Translations under genes and position numbers: made by a program
The notes under the pieces: model-generated
The model's database searches: none
What the model was told of the DNA's origin: nothing
What the model saw: the letters and a program-made list of their open reading frames with translations, nothing else
Shown: positions 7,169 through 16,138 of the stretch, in pieces
How positions within the stretch are numbered: the first letter of the stretch is position 1
How the letters are laid out: every line of letters starts with the position of its first letter
Assembly (NCBI RefSeq): GCF_000621625.1
Contig: NZ_JHXV01000040.1
Location: 1 to 34,619, forward strand
Length of the DNA stretch: 34,619 bases
Direction: 5' to 3'
Origin: Crocinitomix catalasitica ATCC 23190
Lineage (GTDB): Bacteria; Bacteroidota; Bacteroidia; Flavobacteriales_D; Crocinitomicaceae

Positions 7169-8950
7169 TTACCTTAAGCCGAGATCAATCACCATTTGTT
7201 TTTCTATGATAGTTGTTCCAGCTTTAAAACGAATGGCAATGACTTCACCATCGACAAGTTGAAACTTGTCCCATTCTGCATTAGAAACCGCTTTACCTTG
7301 ATGATTAACCAAAAATCGACCGGTATCAGTTTTTAAACTCACGCCGAACGCATGCACTTTTGCATCCTCAAAATCAAAGAAATCCATGAAGGAGATTGCA
7401 CGAAGATTGGTGTCTAAAAGTAAATACCGTTTCGGTTGGTCGATTGCTTCTTGATGATCATGCGCCTCTTGGTAAATTTTTGGCGTGCTCACAACATAGC
7501 CAAAAGGGACAGGTTCGATTGTGGCATAATTCGTTGTGGATTTGGTCCAGACACTATCTTTTTTAGTCCAAATGGATGAGTTTTCGGACTCGAAGTGGTT
7601 ATTAAAATATTCAGGCCTATAAATATTCCCGATATCATTTCTATCAATTGTTTTCAATTTAAACAAACAATTATCGTTAAGTATTAATTGACTCCCTTCC
7701 AAAAGGAGACTTGAATGACAAATAGACGTTTCCTTATCATTTTCATTAAGAACAATTTTATGGTTAATTGTTTCGCAATTACTATGTATCATTACCTCTT
7801 CGGAAACGATATATGGCAGAAAATATTCATCTTCAATGTGACCAACTTGATCAACATGATTGATTAGTAATTCAATATAACCATCTTCAATTGCTACTGA
7901 ATAAACCTTGTCCGACCAATCCAAAAATATCGAATCATTATCCACCCAATACAAAAAATCAAAATCTGGATTGTAATGAATAAAATCTGCTGGTTTCGTT
8001 ATAAATTCATTATCTAACCAATAATCGTCATAGAACGAATTGTAAACTCTGTATTTATTTTGATGTTGAGTTAAAAACAAACTTTCTATCGAATAATCAT
8101 CAAAATACTTTTCGTAAGCGAATAATATTTTTGCGCATGTATCGAACCCGTTGTCCGGTGCAATTAAACGGAGCTGTGACTTGACATCTAGAAGGTCGTT
8201 TGTATAATAATTAGCAAATAAAATCTCAGCATCAAAATTTAACAATGAATATTGACATCCCTGTTCTAAATTAGAATTTTCATTCCTATTTGCAAACGTC
8301 AATAAATAACCTTCACGTGTTAATTGACATTTTCTATAAATTGGCTCAATCAGCCAATTTCCAGTTTTATAATTAAAAACTCCAGATCTTTCGTAACCAG
8401 GAATGGATGGAGCATAAATAGCTTCAACATAACCCGTTTCTTCATCAAAAATAAGTGAATCCTCATCTGGATACTGCAAGCTTCTAAGTGGCCCAGCAAA
8501 AGGATCTATAGAATCCGCTTTAAACTCATTAATTATTACCAATTCATCACTAATTCTTTCAAAGCTGAGACCACCTTCATAATACATTTCCGGTTTGTGA
8601 ATGCGAATGGTATTTGAAGGATAATTGTTGATTTTTTCAATCCAACCACTACTATCTTCCCAATTAAATTCGACATCATCAAGAATCAATCGATATTCAT
8701 TCCTGCTATCCTTTGAAATTGCCCAATAATCTTGAACTAAATAGGATTCCATTAAATGATTTTTCTTTTGACCAACACTTATATTAATGAAACCATCGTT
8801 AAAACAAGCGGTTAAATCATATTTATCAAAATACAGGATGTTATTTTCAACCGTATCAGCTTGATCATGATAATTATAAACCCATTGCGCATTTAAGGAA
8901 TGACACATTCCAAAAAGACTACAAAAAAAGGTAAAAATCAACTGCTTCAT
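7169..8950 (-). CDS. Secreted hypothetical protein with weak WG-repeat character
   Basis: 593 aa from ATG 8950; the frame also opens at a GTG six codons earlier (8968), which I reject because MKQLIFTFFCSLFGM starts a normal signal peptide ending near LNAQ. The body is beta-rich and aromatic. Segments such as SGVFNYKTGNWLIEPIYRKC and GRFLVNHQGKAVSNAEWDKF resemble WG-type repeats (Y/F-D-x-x-G then an I-x-P-x-Y/W element), but the repeats are irregular, so this is a tentative reading. It lacks a C-terminal T9SS sorting domain. It ends 42-60 bases before the DUF3109 gene on the same strand. Probably periplasmic or outer-membrane facing; function unknown. Confidence 0.75.
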   Translation of the reverse strand: MKQLIFTFFCSLFGMCHSLNAQWVYNYHDQADTVENNILYFDKYDLTACFNDGFINISVGQKKNHLMESYLVQDYWAISKDSRNEYRLILDDVEFNWEDSSGWIEKINNYPSNTIRIHKPEMYYEGGLSFERISDELVIINEFKADSIDPFAGPLRSLQYPDEDSLIFDEETGYVEAIYAPSIPGYERSGVFNYKTGNWLIEPIYRKCQLTREGYLLTFANRNENSNLEQGCQYSLLNFDAEILFANYYTNDLLDVKSQLRLIAPDNGFDTCAKILFAYEKYFDDYSIESLFLTQHQNKYRVYNSFYDDYWLDNEFITKPADFIHYNPDFDFLYWVDNDSIFLDWSDKVYSVAIEDGYIELLINHVDQVGHIEDEYFLPYIVSEEVMIHSNCETINHKIVLNENDKETSICHSSLLLEGSQLILNDNCLFKLKTIDRNDIGNIYRPEYFNNHFESENSSIWTKKDSVWTKSTTNYATIEPVPFGYVVSTPKIYQEAHDHQEAIDQPKRYLLLDTNLRAISFMDFFDFEDAKVHAFGVSLKTDTGRFLVNHQGKAVSNAEWDKFQLVDGEVIAIRFKAGTTIIEKQMVIDLGLR

Positions 8951-9069
8951 GATTCGAATTGAAAACACAATATAATTGATATTAAACGAAAAAGGGAACA
9001 GTTGTTACAAGATAAAATCAGAACAAGCCAATTACCAAAAATAATCTGTGCAAAACTTTAGCCCGATTC

Positions 9070-9101
9070 TTGCATTATCCCTTATGTTCTTTTTAACTTT
9101 G
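9070..9101 (+). promoter_or_regulatory. Promoter of the phosphatase-like/OmpA gene
   Basis: TTG (9070-9072), 21 bases, TAACTTTG (9094-9101), a good Bacteroidota promoter. The -7 box ends only 5 bases before the ATG at 9107, so transcription would begin at or next to the start codon (leaderless or nearly so). Confidence 0.6.
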
Positions 9102-9106
9102 TTACG

Positions 9107-10840
9107 ATGCGCAAAATATTTTCTATATTATTAATTGCTGTAGCTCCTATTTTCAGTTACGGACAAGTTTCACCAGTTGAAGGTGAGCCAATGGAATACG
9201 ACACAGTAAAAGTTGGATTGAACACTTTTTTCATCATTGAAAAAGGCAGTTCATTTGACCTAGACTCCTTATTGAACGTCGCGCCAGAATTCGCACTAAC
9301 ACCTGACTACTATAAAGTTCGATATAACGAAGAGGATTTAATGTATAAAATCACCAACAATAAAGGTGATGGCTTTGACAGCCTTTATGGCACTAGAAAT
9401 ATGCGTCCAATTCTACATGGTGTAGCGTACCGTGGAGGTGCAAATAACTACTACCATAAAACAGACAAACGTCACAACCATAACCCGCTTCCTTTAGATG
9501 GTTTAAGTGGGCTTTGTCAAGAAGGTTTTAGCAAAGGTATTTATTTATACCGCGAGCGTTTTGAAGAAGCGCCACTTGCTGACACTTGTAATTGTATTGA
9601 TCAATCCATGAATGAATTCGAATACGAACAACGCGATTATTTCGATTCTGTACATGTTCGTGATATGCTAAAGTCAACATACGAATCTGCAACGGATAAT
9701 GGTGTTGGTCCAGTTTATTTGCATTGCTGGAATGGGTGGCATGCTTCAGGATTTATTGCTGCTGTGATTTTAAAACAGTTTTGTGAATTCTCTGATTGGG
9801 ATGCTGTTAATTATTGGGATTTAGGAACAGATGGGGCGAATACGAGTCCGCGTTACCAAGTTCAACGAGAAAGAATTAAGAATTTTAGACCTTATCCAGA
9901 ATTTGAAATTTCAGATTCGTTACGTGCATGTTTATGTCCGCCGATGCCTAAAAACATTGACAGTACACAATTGCATATAGAAATTGAACATTTAGTTGTC
10001 GTTCCAGAAGCGATTCCAAAAGGATTCCAAATCGTATTGTACAATGTGAAATTTGGATCGGGTCAAACAACCTTCTCAAACATTGCTGAAAACTCAGATA
10101 TCGTTTATCTAAAAACAGCTTTAGAGAACGATCCGAAATTAAAAATTGAAATAGGAGGATATACGGACAACTCTGGAAGTCATGACAAGAATGTTCAACT
10201 TTCAAAACAAAGAGCAAAGTTTGTTTATGATCACATGATTGCATCAGGATATAGTACGGATAGAATTACATACGCAGGTTACGGTCCCGTTCGACCAATT
10301 TACAGCAATAGATATAAATCTACGCGTGATGGAAACCGTCGAATTGAAATTAAACTACTTGATAAAACAGAGCATAACAATAATAAATTAGTAGACGAAG
10401 AGGCCTATGATAATTCTGTGAAAAGTGCAGAAGAATTGGCAGAATCTTATTTGTCGTTTTATTTAAACGATACACATACCGATAAAAATAAAACCAGTTA
10501 TATCATTGATGACTTAACATTCGCTTCAAGCAGCTCAGAAATGCCAACAACCGGCAAAGGAATTGACGTGATTAAAACATTGATTACTTATTTAAATGAC
10601 AATGCAAATGTCAAAATAGCGGTGAACGGTTATACCGATGCTTCTGGAATTGCAGAAAACAATTTGGTATTATCAGAAGAGCGTGCTAAATCAGTTTATG
10701 ATTATCTTATAGCGAATGGTATAAATGCAGATCGATTAAGCTATAAGGGCTTTGGTGCTGATGATCCTATTGCGCCTAACAGATATAAATGGGGACGTGA
10801 TATCAACAGAAGGATTGAAGTTGCCTTTACCATCCTTTAA
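9107..10840 (+). CDS. Envelope protein: phosphatase-like domain with missing arginine, plus two OmpA domains
   Basis: 577 aa. Signal peptide 1-20 (ends FSYGQ). Residues about 90-265 look like a tyrosine/dual-specificity phosphatase fold: VAYRGGANNYYH, then VYLHCWNGWHASG with Cys207. The PTP signature HCxxGxxR(S/T)G is matched except that the phosphate-binding Arg is Ala213, so phosphatase activity by the usual mechanism is unlikely. Two OmpA C-terminal domains follow, about 310-425 (IGGYTDNSGSHDKNVQLSKQR, RRIEIKLL) and about 460-577 (VNGYTDASGIAENNLVLSEER, RRIEVAF); such domains bind peptidoglycan. The likely location is the periplasm, held to the wall. The phosphatase call is by motif only. 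The next gene begins 19 bases after the stop. Confidence 0.8.
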   Translation: MRKIFSILLIAVAPIFSYGQVSPVEGEPMEYDTVKVGLNTFFIIEKGSSFDLDSLLNVAPEFALTPDYYKVRYNEEDLMYKITNNKGDGFDSLYGTRNMRPILHGVAYRGGANNYYHKTDKRHNHNPLPLDGLSGLCQEGFSKGIYLYRERFEEAPLADTCNCIDQSMNEFEYEQRDYFDSVHVRDMLKSTYESATDNGVGPVYLHCWNGWHASGFIAAVILKQFCEFSDWDAVNYWDLGTDGANTSPRYQVQRERIKNFRPYPEFEISDSLRACLCPPMPKNIDSTQLHIEIEHLVVVPEAIPKGFQIVLYNVKFGSGQTTFSNIAENSDIVYLKTALENDPKLKIEIGGYTDNSGSHDKNVQLSKQRAKFVYDHMIASGYSTDRITYAGYGPVRPIYSNRYKSTRDGNRRIEIKLLDKTEHNNNKLVDEEAYDNSVKSAEELAESYLSFYLNDTHTDKNKTSYIIDDLTFASSSSEMPTTGKGIDVIKTLITYLNDNANVKIAVNGYTDASGIAENNLVLSEERAKSVYDYLIANGINADRLSYKGFGADDPIAPNRYKWGRDINRRIEVAFTIL

Positions 10841-10859
10841 AGTCTAATTTCATCCCATT

Positions 10860-11921
10860 GTGAAAGACTCAAATTTGCAAGAAAAAAACAAATTTAAATC
10901 ACAATTCAGTAAAAAACGCATCGTCTTTGCGATTCTACTATCCATTGGATTTACTGCATTTTTATACATAAGAGAACTCAACGAAAATTCAGCTGGATTC
11001 TCATCATTAAGTTGGACTGTTAAAACATTCCTATTTCTTTTCCTCGGTTTAATAATGATGGCTATTCGAGATACAGCCTATATGATCAGGTTGCGTTTAT
11101 TAACCGATAGGAAACTCAGTTGGAAAAAGACATTTAATGTGATTATGTTATGGGAATTTGCATCAGCACTTTCACCTGGCGTTGTCGGCGGATCAGTTGC
11201 TGCAGCGTTCATCATTCAACAAGAAAAGATTCCTTTAGGGAAATCAACTGCGATTGTGATGGTTGCATCATTATTAGACAACCTCTTCTATCTTCTGCTT
11301 ATACCAATTGTATTATTCTGGATATCCTTCAGCGATTTATTCCCAGCAGATTTAGTTTGGTTAAATTCGGTTGGGATGCAATTGTTTTGGTTGGGTTACG
11401 GAATTCTCCTCGTCGTAAATGCAATTTTCTTTACAAGTGTTTTCTTTTCCCCTCGAATAATGACGACTTTAATCAAGTACATTTTCATGTTACCTATCAT
11501 TCGGAGGTTTCAAAAAAAGGCGGATAAAATCAGTAACGACTTTGTTGTTGCTAGCAAAGAAATGCGTGGAAAACGATTTAAATTTTGGCTAAAAACGTTT
11601 GCAGCGACCTCTATGTCATGGATTGCACGATTTTTAGTCTTGAATTTCACAATTGCGGCATTCATCCAACTCAATTTTATTGATCACTTACTTGTTTTAG
11701 GTCGACAGCTAGTTGTTTGGCTCATCATGATTATCTCTCCAACACCTGGAGGAAGCGGAATGGCTGAGTTTTTATTCTCTGAAATATATTTAGACTATAT
11801 CGTCGCTTCAGGACTCTCAGCAATAAGTCTCGCGTTAATATGGAGAACTTTGTCCTACTATCCTTATCTTATAATCGGATCTTTTATCCTTCCAAAATGG
11901 TTAAGTAAACGAAAACTGTAA
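10860..11921 (+). CDS. Lysylphosphatidylglycerol synthase TM-domain/flippase-like membrane protein
   Basis: 353 aa with about eight membrane helices and no soluble catalytic domain. Family features: SALSPGVVGGSVAAAFII after the second helix, and ISPTPGGSGMAEFLF near the C-terminus, the signature of the UPF0104/LPG_synthase_TM family. Members are thought to flip or help move lipids; the substrate is unknown here. The start is GTG at 10860, 19 bases after the OmpA-type gene, so the two are probably co-transcribed, hinting at a shared envelope role. Confidence 0.85.
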   Translation: MKDSNLQEKNKFKSQFSKKRIVFAILLSIGFTAFLYIRELNENSAGFSSLSWTVKTFLFLFLGLIMMAIRDTAYMIRLRLLTDRKLSWKKTFNVIMLWEFASALSPGVVGGSVAAAFIIQQEKIPLGKSTAIVMVASLLDNLFYLLLIPIVLFWISFSDLFPADLVWLNSVGMQLFWLGYGILLVVNAIFFTSVFFSPRIMTTLIKYIFMLPIIRRFQKKADKISNDFVVASKEMRGKRFKFWLKTFAATSMSWIARFLVLNFTIAAFIQLNFIDHLLVLGRQLVVWLIMIISPTPGGSGMAEFLFSEIYLDYIVASGLSAISLALIWRTLSYYPYLIIGSFILPKWLSKRKL

Positions 11922-11974
11922 CCAAAAACCGTTTGCTTGGTTATGTAATAAAACCAATTAAAAAAAACCAAAAC

Positions 11975-12724
11975 ATGCGCAGGGGATTATTATTGAGCCT
12001 TTGTTTATTCCTGGGAGGAATTGCAATGGCGGATGAAGTTATTTTAGAATGTGGTCAAAATTCAGGAAACAATTTTAATGGATGGGCTATTCCAAATTAT
12101 CACTTATTTGATCGGGTAGACTTTCATGAAAACAGCATAGAATTCTATCGAGAAGTTGGTGGAAATTTGCCAATTATTGTTTCAAAAAAAGTAGATGATT
12201 TAAGTGAATACCTGAACCTCAGCATCCTCTTTAATTTTCAAGCGAATTATAATGCCGAAGTTGTGATGGTTACTTATTACTTATCAGAAGATGGTTTTAA
12301 TTGGGTAGCAGTAGAAGAAAGCAGAAATAATAAAGCCGTAGAAATAAGTCATTATAGCGATTATACCTATGTCAAAGCCATTGCAAATGTATTAATGGAA
12401 GAAGACGGTAGTGTTTCTTGTGATTATTTTAAGCTTGAAGGAAAAAGACCGGCATTGGCAAGCAATGATTCTAATTCGTGGTTAGATGACGAAAAAACAG
12501 CGGCAACATTCAAGGTTTTTCCGTTTAGAGATTTTATAAATATTGAAACACAATCAGAAGAAGTTTATCAAATACAAATCACATCAATTACTGGTAAGAT
12601 TATTTATCGCGAAGCACAATTGGGTAGTACACGCATCGATTTAGATAATGTGAGTAAGGGCATTTATATTGTGACGATAATACAAGACAATCAGATTGTA
12701 CAATCACAGAAGGTTGCACTTTAA
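11975..12724 (+). CDS. T9SS type A sorting-domain protein, function unknown
   Basis: 249 aa from ATG 11975. The frame opens at a TTG 14 codons earlier, but MRRGLLLSLCLFLGGIAMAD is a clean signal peptide, so 11975 is chosen. The middle (ILECGQNSGNNFNGW to about residue 155) is beta-rich and resembles discoidin/F5-8-type or jelly-roll domains, unproven. The last 70 residues (FKVFPFRDFINIETQ, ITGKIIYREAQL, KGIYIVTIIQDNQIVQSQKV) form a T9SS type A C-terminal sorting domain, so the protein is exported across the outer membrane and probably anchored or released there. Confidence 0.8.
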   Translation: MRRGLLLSLCLFLGGIAMADEVILECGQNSGNNFNGWAIPNYHLFDRVDFHENSIEFYREVGGNLPIIVSKKVDDLSEYLNLSILFNFQANYNAEVVMVTYYLSEDGFNWVAVEESRNNKAVEISHYSDYTYVKAIANVLMEEDGSVSCDYFKLEGKRPALASNDSNSWLDDEKTAATFKVFPFRDFINIETQSEEVYQIQITSITGKIIYREAQLGSTRIDLDNVSKGIYIVTIIQDNQIVQSQKVAL

Positions 12725-12807
12725 ACAATAAACGCGATGTGAAACACGATTATCAGAGGAATCGTTTAAGGAAGACAAGGATTAAAAGGCAAACAACAAA
12801 CCAAAAA

Positions 12808-12841
12808 AAAGCCCTGCTACAATTAAATTGAGCAGGGCTTT
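12808..12841 (-). terminator. Bidirectional rho-independent terminator
   Basis: Arms AAAGCCCTGCT (12808-12818) and AGCAGGGCTTT (12831-12841) pair perfectly over 11 bases around a 12-base loop. On the minus strand the hairpin is followed by eight T, making it a strong terminator for the M48 gene. On the plus strand the T tail is short, so it may also stop the T9SS gene. Confidence 0.9.
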
Positions 12842-12862
12842 CATATTATTTACAATGTTCTA

Positions 12863-13660
12863 TTAGAACAATCTTTTAAACTTATCATAAGACATTTTAC
12901 CGTCATCATTTCCTGCACAACCACTATTTGTTGCCCATGTATGGTAGTTTTCTACTCTATTAGAAGGACTTGGATGCGTACTTAAAAACTCTGGTGTTCC
13001 ACCGCCACCTTCAGCTTCAATCTTTTCAAAAAATCCAGCACCACTACTTCCAGGCCAAGGTGTACCACAAAGATACTCTACAGAAATACGATCAGCTTCA
13101 GTCTCGTGAGAACGGCTAAACTTCAATCCTATGATTCCAGCAGTAACTTGTTTAATAGCTTCACTATCTCCAGCAAGCGCACTCAATAAAATATCAAGAC
13201 CTGCTTGTTTCGTCATCTGTCTTGTTGAATGTCTCAAATCAGCATGACCCATTTCGTGACCCATTACACCAGCCAATTGCGCTTCGTTATCTAAATACTT
13301 AATAATTCCTGTATAGAAATAAATATAACCACCAGGTGTACAAAAAGCATTCAACACGTCATCATTCTTAACAATACGTACTCTCCAAGCAAAATCATCT
13401 TTATGCTTCACTTTTCCGGTAGCTAAAATTTTATCTTTAATCGCGTTGATATAATTATAAGCTGCCACATTTGTTGCTGGATCGAGAATTGGATATTCTG
13501 CCGAATTACCATCTATTTCAGCTGCTACTTGCGCTCCTAATTCAATATCTTGGGCTACGGTGAAAAGATTAATGCCTCCTTTAGGCACTTTATCGGAATT
13601 ACCACATTGAATTAATAACAAGGCTAAACCAAGTGTTAATGTAATTGTCTTAATATTCAT
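12863..13660 (-). CDS. M48 family metallopeptidase, lipoprotein
   Basis: 265 aa. Zinc endopeptidase of the BepA/LoiP-like group that typically acts in outer-membrane quality control. The N-terminus ends in the lipobox-like LLLIQC, giving a lipid-anchored Cys at about residue 19. The zinc site is His135-Glu-Met-Gly-His139 in MGHEMGHADLRH, and HETEAD supplies the third ligand Glu. STHPSPSNRVENY near the C-terminus is typical of the family. Single gene with its own terminator at 12808-12841. Confidence 0.93.
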   Translation of the reverse strand: MNIKTITLTLGLALLLIQCGNSDKVPKGGINLFTVAQDIELGAQVAAEIDGNSAEYPILDPATNVAAYNYINAIKDKILATGKVKHKDDFAWRVRIVKNDDVLNAFCTPGGYIYFYTGIIKYLDNEAQLAGVMGHEMGHADLRHSTRQMTKQAGLDILLSALAGDSEAIKQVTAGIIGLKFSRSHETEADRISVEYLCGTPWPGSSGAGFFEKIEAEGGGGTPEFLSTHPSPSNRVENYHTWATNSGCAGNDDGKMSYDKFKRLF

Positions 13661-13817
13661 ATAGTTAAGTTATAATTTGAAACTTGAAAAAAATTTTTAC
13701 AAAAATATAAAAACTTTAGCTGAGAAAAATTAAATCGTCCATGTAATCTTTAAACGGGCTCAAATTTTGGATAAGAGACAACAAGCACCATTTGCATTCA
13801 GAAAATTGAAATGAGCG

Positions 13818-14498
13818 CTAAATATATAATCCGAATTTGACTGTTGAATAAACAATGAAAAATCCTAAAGCCATCCCACTTAACACTTCGCTTAAGGTAT
13901 GTGATTTCAAATAAAGTCTTGCACTATTCACCAAACTCGCTACAATAATCAGGTAGACAATCAAAAACAAATTCGTTATACCATCTTGATTCATGGCATT
14001 CAATTGTGTTTGGCTGTATGCGATCAACATCCCAACCAAACCAAAAATACCAATAGCATGAAGACTAATTTTATAATACAAATTGATAATCAAGGCAATA
14101 AATAAAGCAATGAAATTCCCGAATAAGAACCCCATTAAAGCCGGGTGTTTATATTCTACAGGAAATTGATACGCCACATAGAAATACACCATTGCATAGT
14201 AAAAGAGGATCAACACTAAAGGATATGTACGTTCTTGTTGACTTTCTAATTGGAACGACGAAATCATATTATTCTTCCTTAATATAAGTACACTAATCAA
14301 TGGTGCGAGCACCGTTAATACAGTCATTAAAATATAGAGGTAAAATTTAACCTCATAAGGAAAATAATAAAGCGCATCTAAAGTCAAATAAGAAACAGGC
14401 GTCGTTTCATTGCTAAACAATAAATAAATGCCAAGAATCGGCATAAAAATTGGGTGAAAAATATAAGAAAGCGCTTTAAAAAACTGCGTCAATATCAT
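13818..14498 (-). CDS. PAP2-like integral membrane protein with altered active-site motifs
   Basis: 226 aa, about six membrane helices. The arrangement recalls the PAP2 lipid phosphatase superfamily (K-x6-RP, PSGH, SR-x5-H-x3-D). Here the equivalents are QERTYP (about 88-93), KISLHA with His147, and SARLYLKSHTLSE with Arg194, His200 and Glu204. The R-x5-H spacing is kept, but Ser becomes Ala, Asp becomes Glu and PSG is lost, so catalysis is doubtful. Its ATG overlaps the rpoN stop by four bases (ATGA), which implies translational coupling. The family call is by motif geometry and needs structural confirmation. Confidence 0.7.
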   Translation of the reverse strand: MILTQFFKALSYIFHPIFMPILGIYLLFSNETTPVSYLTLDALYYFPYEVKFYLYILMTVLTVLAPLISVLILRKNNMISSFQLESQQERTYPLVLILFYYAMVYFYVAYQFPVEYKHPALMGFLFGNFIALFIALIINLYYKISLHAIGIFGLVGMLIAYSQTQLNAMNQDGITNLFLIVYLIIVASLVNSARLYLKSHTLSEVLSGMALGFFIVYSTVKFGLYI

Positions 14499-15946
14499 AA
14501 TTCCTTTCTTAATCTAGCAACAGGAATATCGAGTTGTTCACGGTATTTTGCAACTGTTCTACGCGCAATATTGTATCCTTTTTCTTTTAGAAGGTCAGTT
14601 AATTTTTGATCTGTTAATGGTTTTTTCTTCAATTCAGCGTCAATTGCATCTTGTAGAATTTTCTTTACTTCCCTTGTTGAAACCTCTTCACCTGATGATG
14701 TCGATAAAGATTCTGAAAAGAAATATTTTAAAGACATGATTCCGTAGGGTGTTTGCACGTATTTAGAATTCGCAACCCTAGAAATAGTCGAAATATCCAT
14801 TTCTACAATTTCAGCAATATCTTTTAGAATCATTGGGCGAAGATTCGTATCATCACCTGTTAAAAAATATTCTTTTTGATACTCAACAATTGCCCGCATT
14901 GTAAACAATAAAGTTTGCTGACGTTGATAAATCGCATCAATGAACCACTTTGCTGAATCTAATTTTTGACGCACAAATTGCACCGCTTCTTTATCAGACT
15001 TAGAACCTTTGGCTCCGTCCGAATAATTCCGCAACATTTTTTCGTAAGTTCTACTTACTTTTAATTGCGGTGCATTTCTACTATTTAAACTCAAATTTAG
15101 CTCACCTTCATCTTCTGTTAGAATAAAATCGGGAATAATTTGCTGTATATTTTTTGAATCAGTCGACTCTTTAAGAGAATTACCGGGTTTTGGATTCAAT
15201 TTTACAATTTCATCAATTGCTTCTTTTAAATCTTCGTCACCGATTTCAAATCTTGCCTTAATCTTTTCGTAGTGTTTTTTAGTGAACTCTTCAAATGATT
15301 TTTCTAATATCTTTTTGGCAGTATAAATTGCGATATCCCCATGATGTTTTCGTTCTAGCTGCAACAATAAACATTCACGCAAATCTCTTGCTCCAACACC
15401 TGCAGGTTCAAAATCTTGAATGATAAACAATACATCCTCAATCTCCTCTTCAGTTGTCATCACATTATATGTAAAAGCTAAATCATCTACTAAAGCCTCC
15501 AAATCACGTCTTAAATATCCGTCGTCATCAATATTACCAATTAAGACATCAGCGATTTCCTTTTCTTTTGGCGTCAGTTTACGCAAACTTAATTGACTAT
15601 TTAAAACCTCATGGAATGATAACCCTCCTGAAATAGGAATAGCCTTTTCATCTTGATCTTTGCCAGCATTAGAGACAGAAGTTTTATACTGCGGTAGATC
15701 GTCATCTAAATAGTCATTAATATCAAACTCTTCGTTGGCGTTATCATCCTTCTCTTCGTAGTCATCCGCATAATCATCCGCCTCTTCACCATCCTCTTTG
15801 CCTTCTTCAAGCGCAGGATTCTCCTCAATTTCTTCTTTTATTCGCTGCTCTAATTCCATAGTAGGAACTTGCAACAATTTCATCAACTGAATTTGTTGCG
15901 GCGAGAGCTTTTGAAGTAATTTTTGACTTAATGTTTGTTTTAACAT
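14495..15946 (-). CDS. rpoN: RNA polymerase sigma-54 factor
   Basis: 483 aa from ATG 15946. Sigma factor that recognises -24/-12 promoters and needs an ATP-driven activator. Region I is Gln/Leu rich (LSQKLLQKLSPQQIQLMKLL); region II is strongly acidic (EEADDYADDYEEKDD); the core-binding domain follows; the C-terminus carries the RpoN box ARRTVAKYRE (469-478 of the longest frame). The longest frame starts at a TTG (15970) that lies inside a -7 box, so the ATG eight codons later is chosen. No sigma-54 activator gene is visible in the window. Confidence 0.95.
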   Translation of the reverse strand: MLKQTLSQKLLQKLSPQQIQLMKLLQVPTMELEQRIKEEIEENPALEEGKEDGEEADDYADDYEEKDDNANEEFDINDYLDDDLPQYKTSVSNAGKDQDEKAIPISGGLSFHEVLNSQLSLRKLTPKEKEIADVLIGNIDDDGYLRRDLEALVDDLAFTYNVMTTEEEIEDVLFIIQDFEPAGVGARDLRECLLLQLERKHHGDIAIYTAKKILEKSFEEFTKKHYEKIKARFEIGDEDLKEAIDEIVKLNPKPGNSLKESTDSKNIQQIIPDFILTEDEGELNLSLNSRNAPQLKVSRTYEKMLRNYSDGAKGSKSDKEAVQFVRQKLDSAKWFIDAIYQRQQTLLFTMRAIVEYQKEYFLTGDDTNLRPMILKDIAEIVEMDISTISRVANSKYVQTPYGIMSLKYFFSESLSTSSGEEVSTREVKKILQDAIDAELKKKPLTDQKLTDLLKEKGYNIARRTVAKYREQLDIPVARLRKEL

Positions 15947-15967
15947 TCTATATAAACTTGATCTACT

Positions 15968-15975
15968 CAAAAGTA
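15968..15975 (-). promoter_or_regulatory. -7 box for rpoN
   Basis: TACTTTTG on the minus strand fits TAnnTTTG and lies 21 bases before the ATG at 15946. No clear -33 box. It overlaps the alternative TTG start, supporting the downstream ATG. Confidence 0.45.
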
Positions 15976-16100
15976 CGAATTATTCTCGAAAAAAATCATG
16001 CCAAAATTATATTATTCAATAACCATGCTGAATAGAAAGACATTACACGTTGAATTAATATAATTCAGGCAAAGAATAAATGTAAAATTTTTAATCATTC

Positions 16101-16134
16101 TTTGATTATATTCTAATCAAAATTTATATTTTTG
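16101..16134 (+). promoter_or_regulatory. Promoter of dprA
   Basis: TTTG (16101-16104), 22 bases, TATTTTTG (16127-16134). The box ends 4 bases before the GTG start, so the transcript would be leaderless or nearly so. Confidence 0.5.
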
Positions 16135-16138
16135 GGAT

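Noticed and set aside
11933-11974. TTG start for the T9SS protein adding 14 residues
   Set aside because: It would bury the signal peptide that begins at ATG 11975.
15947-15970. TTG start for rpoN adding eight residues
   Set aside because: The TTG lies in a TAnnTTTG box and the ATG at 15946 starts the conserved region I.
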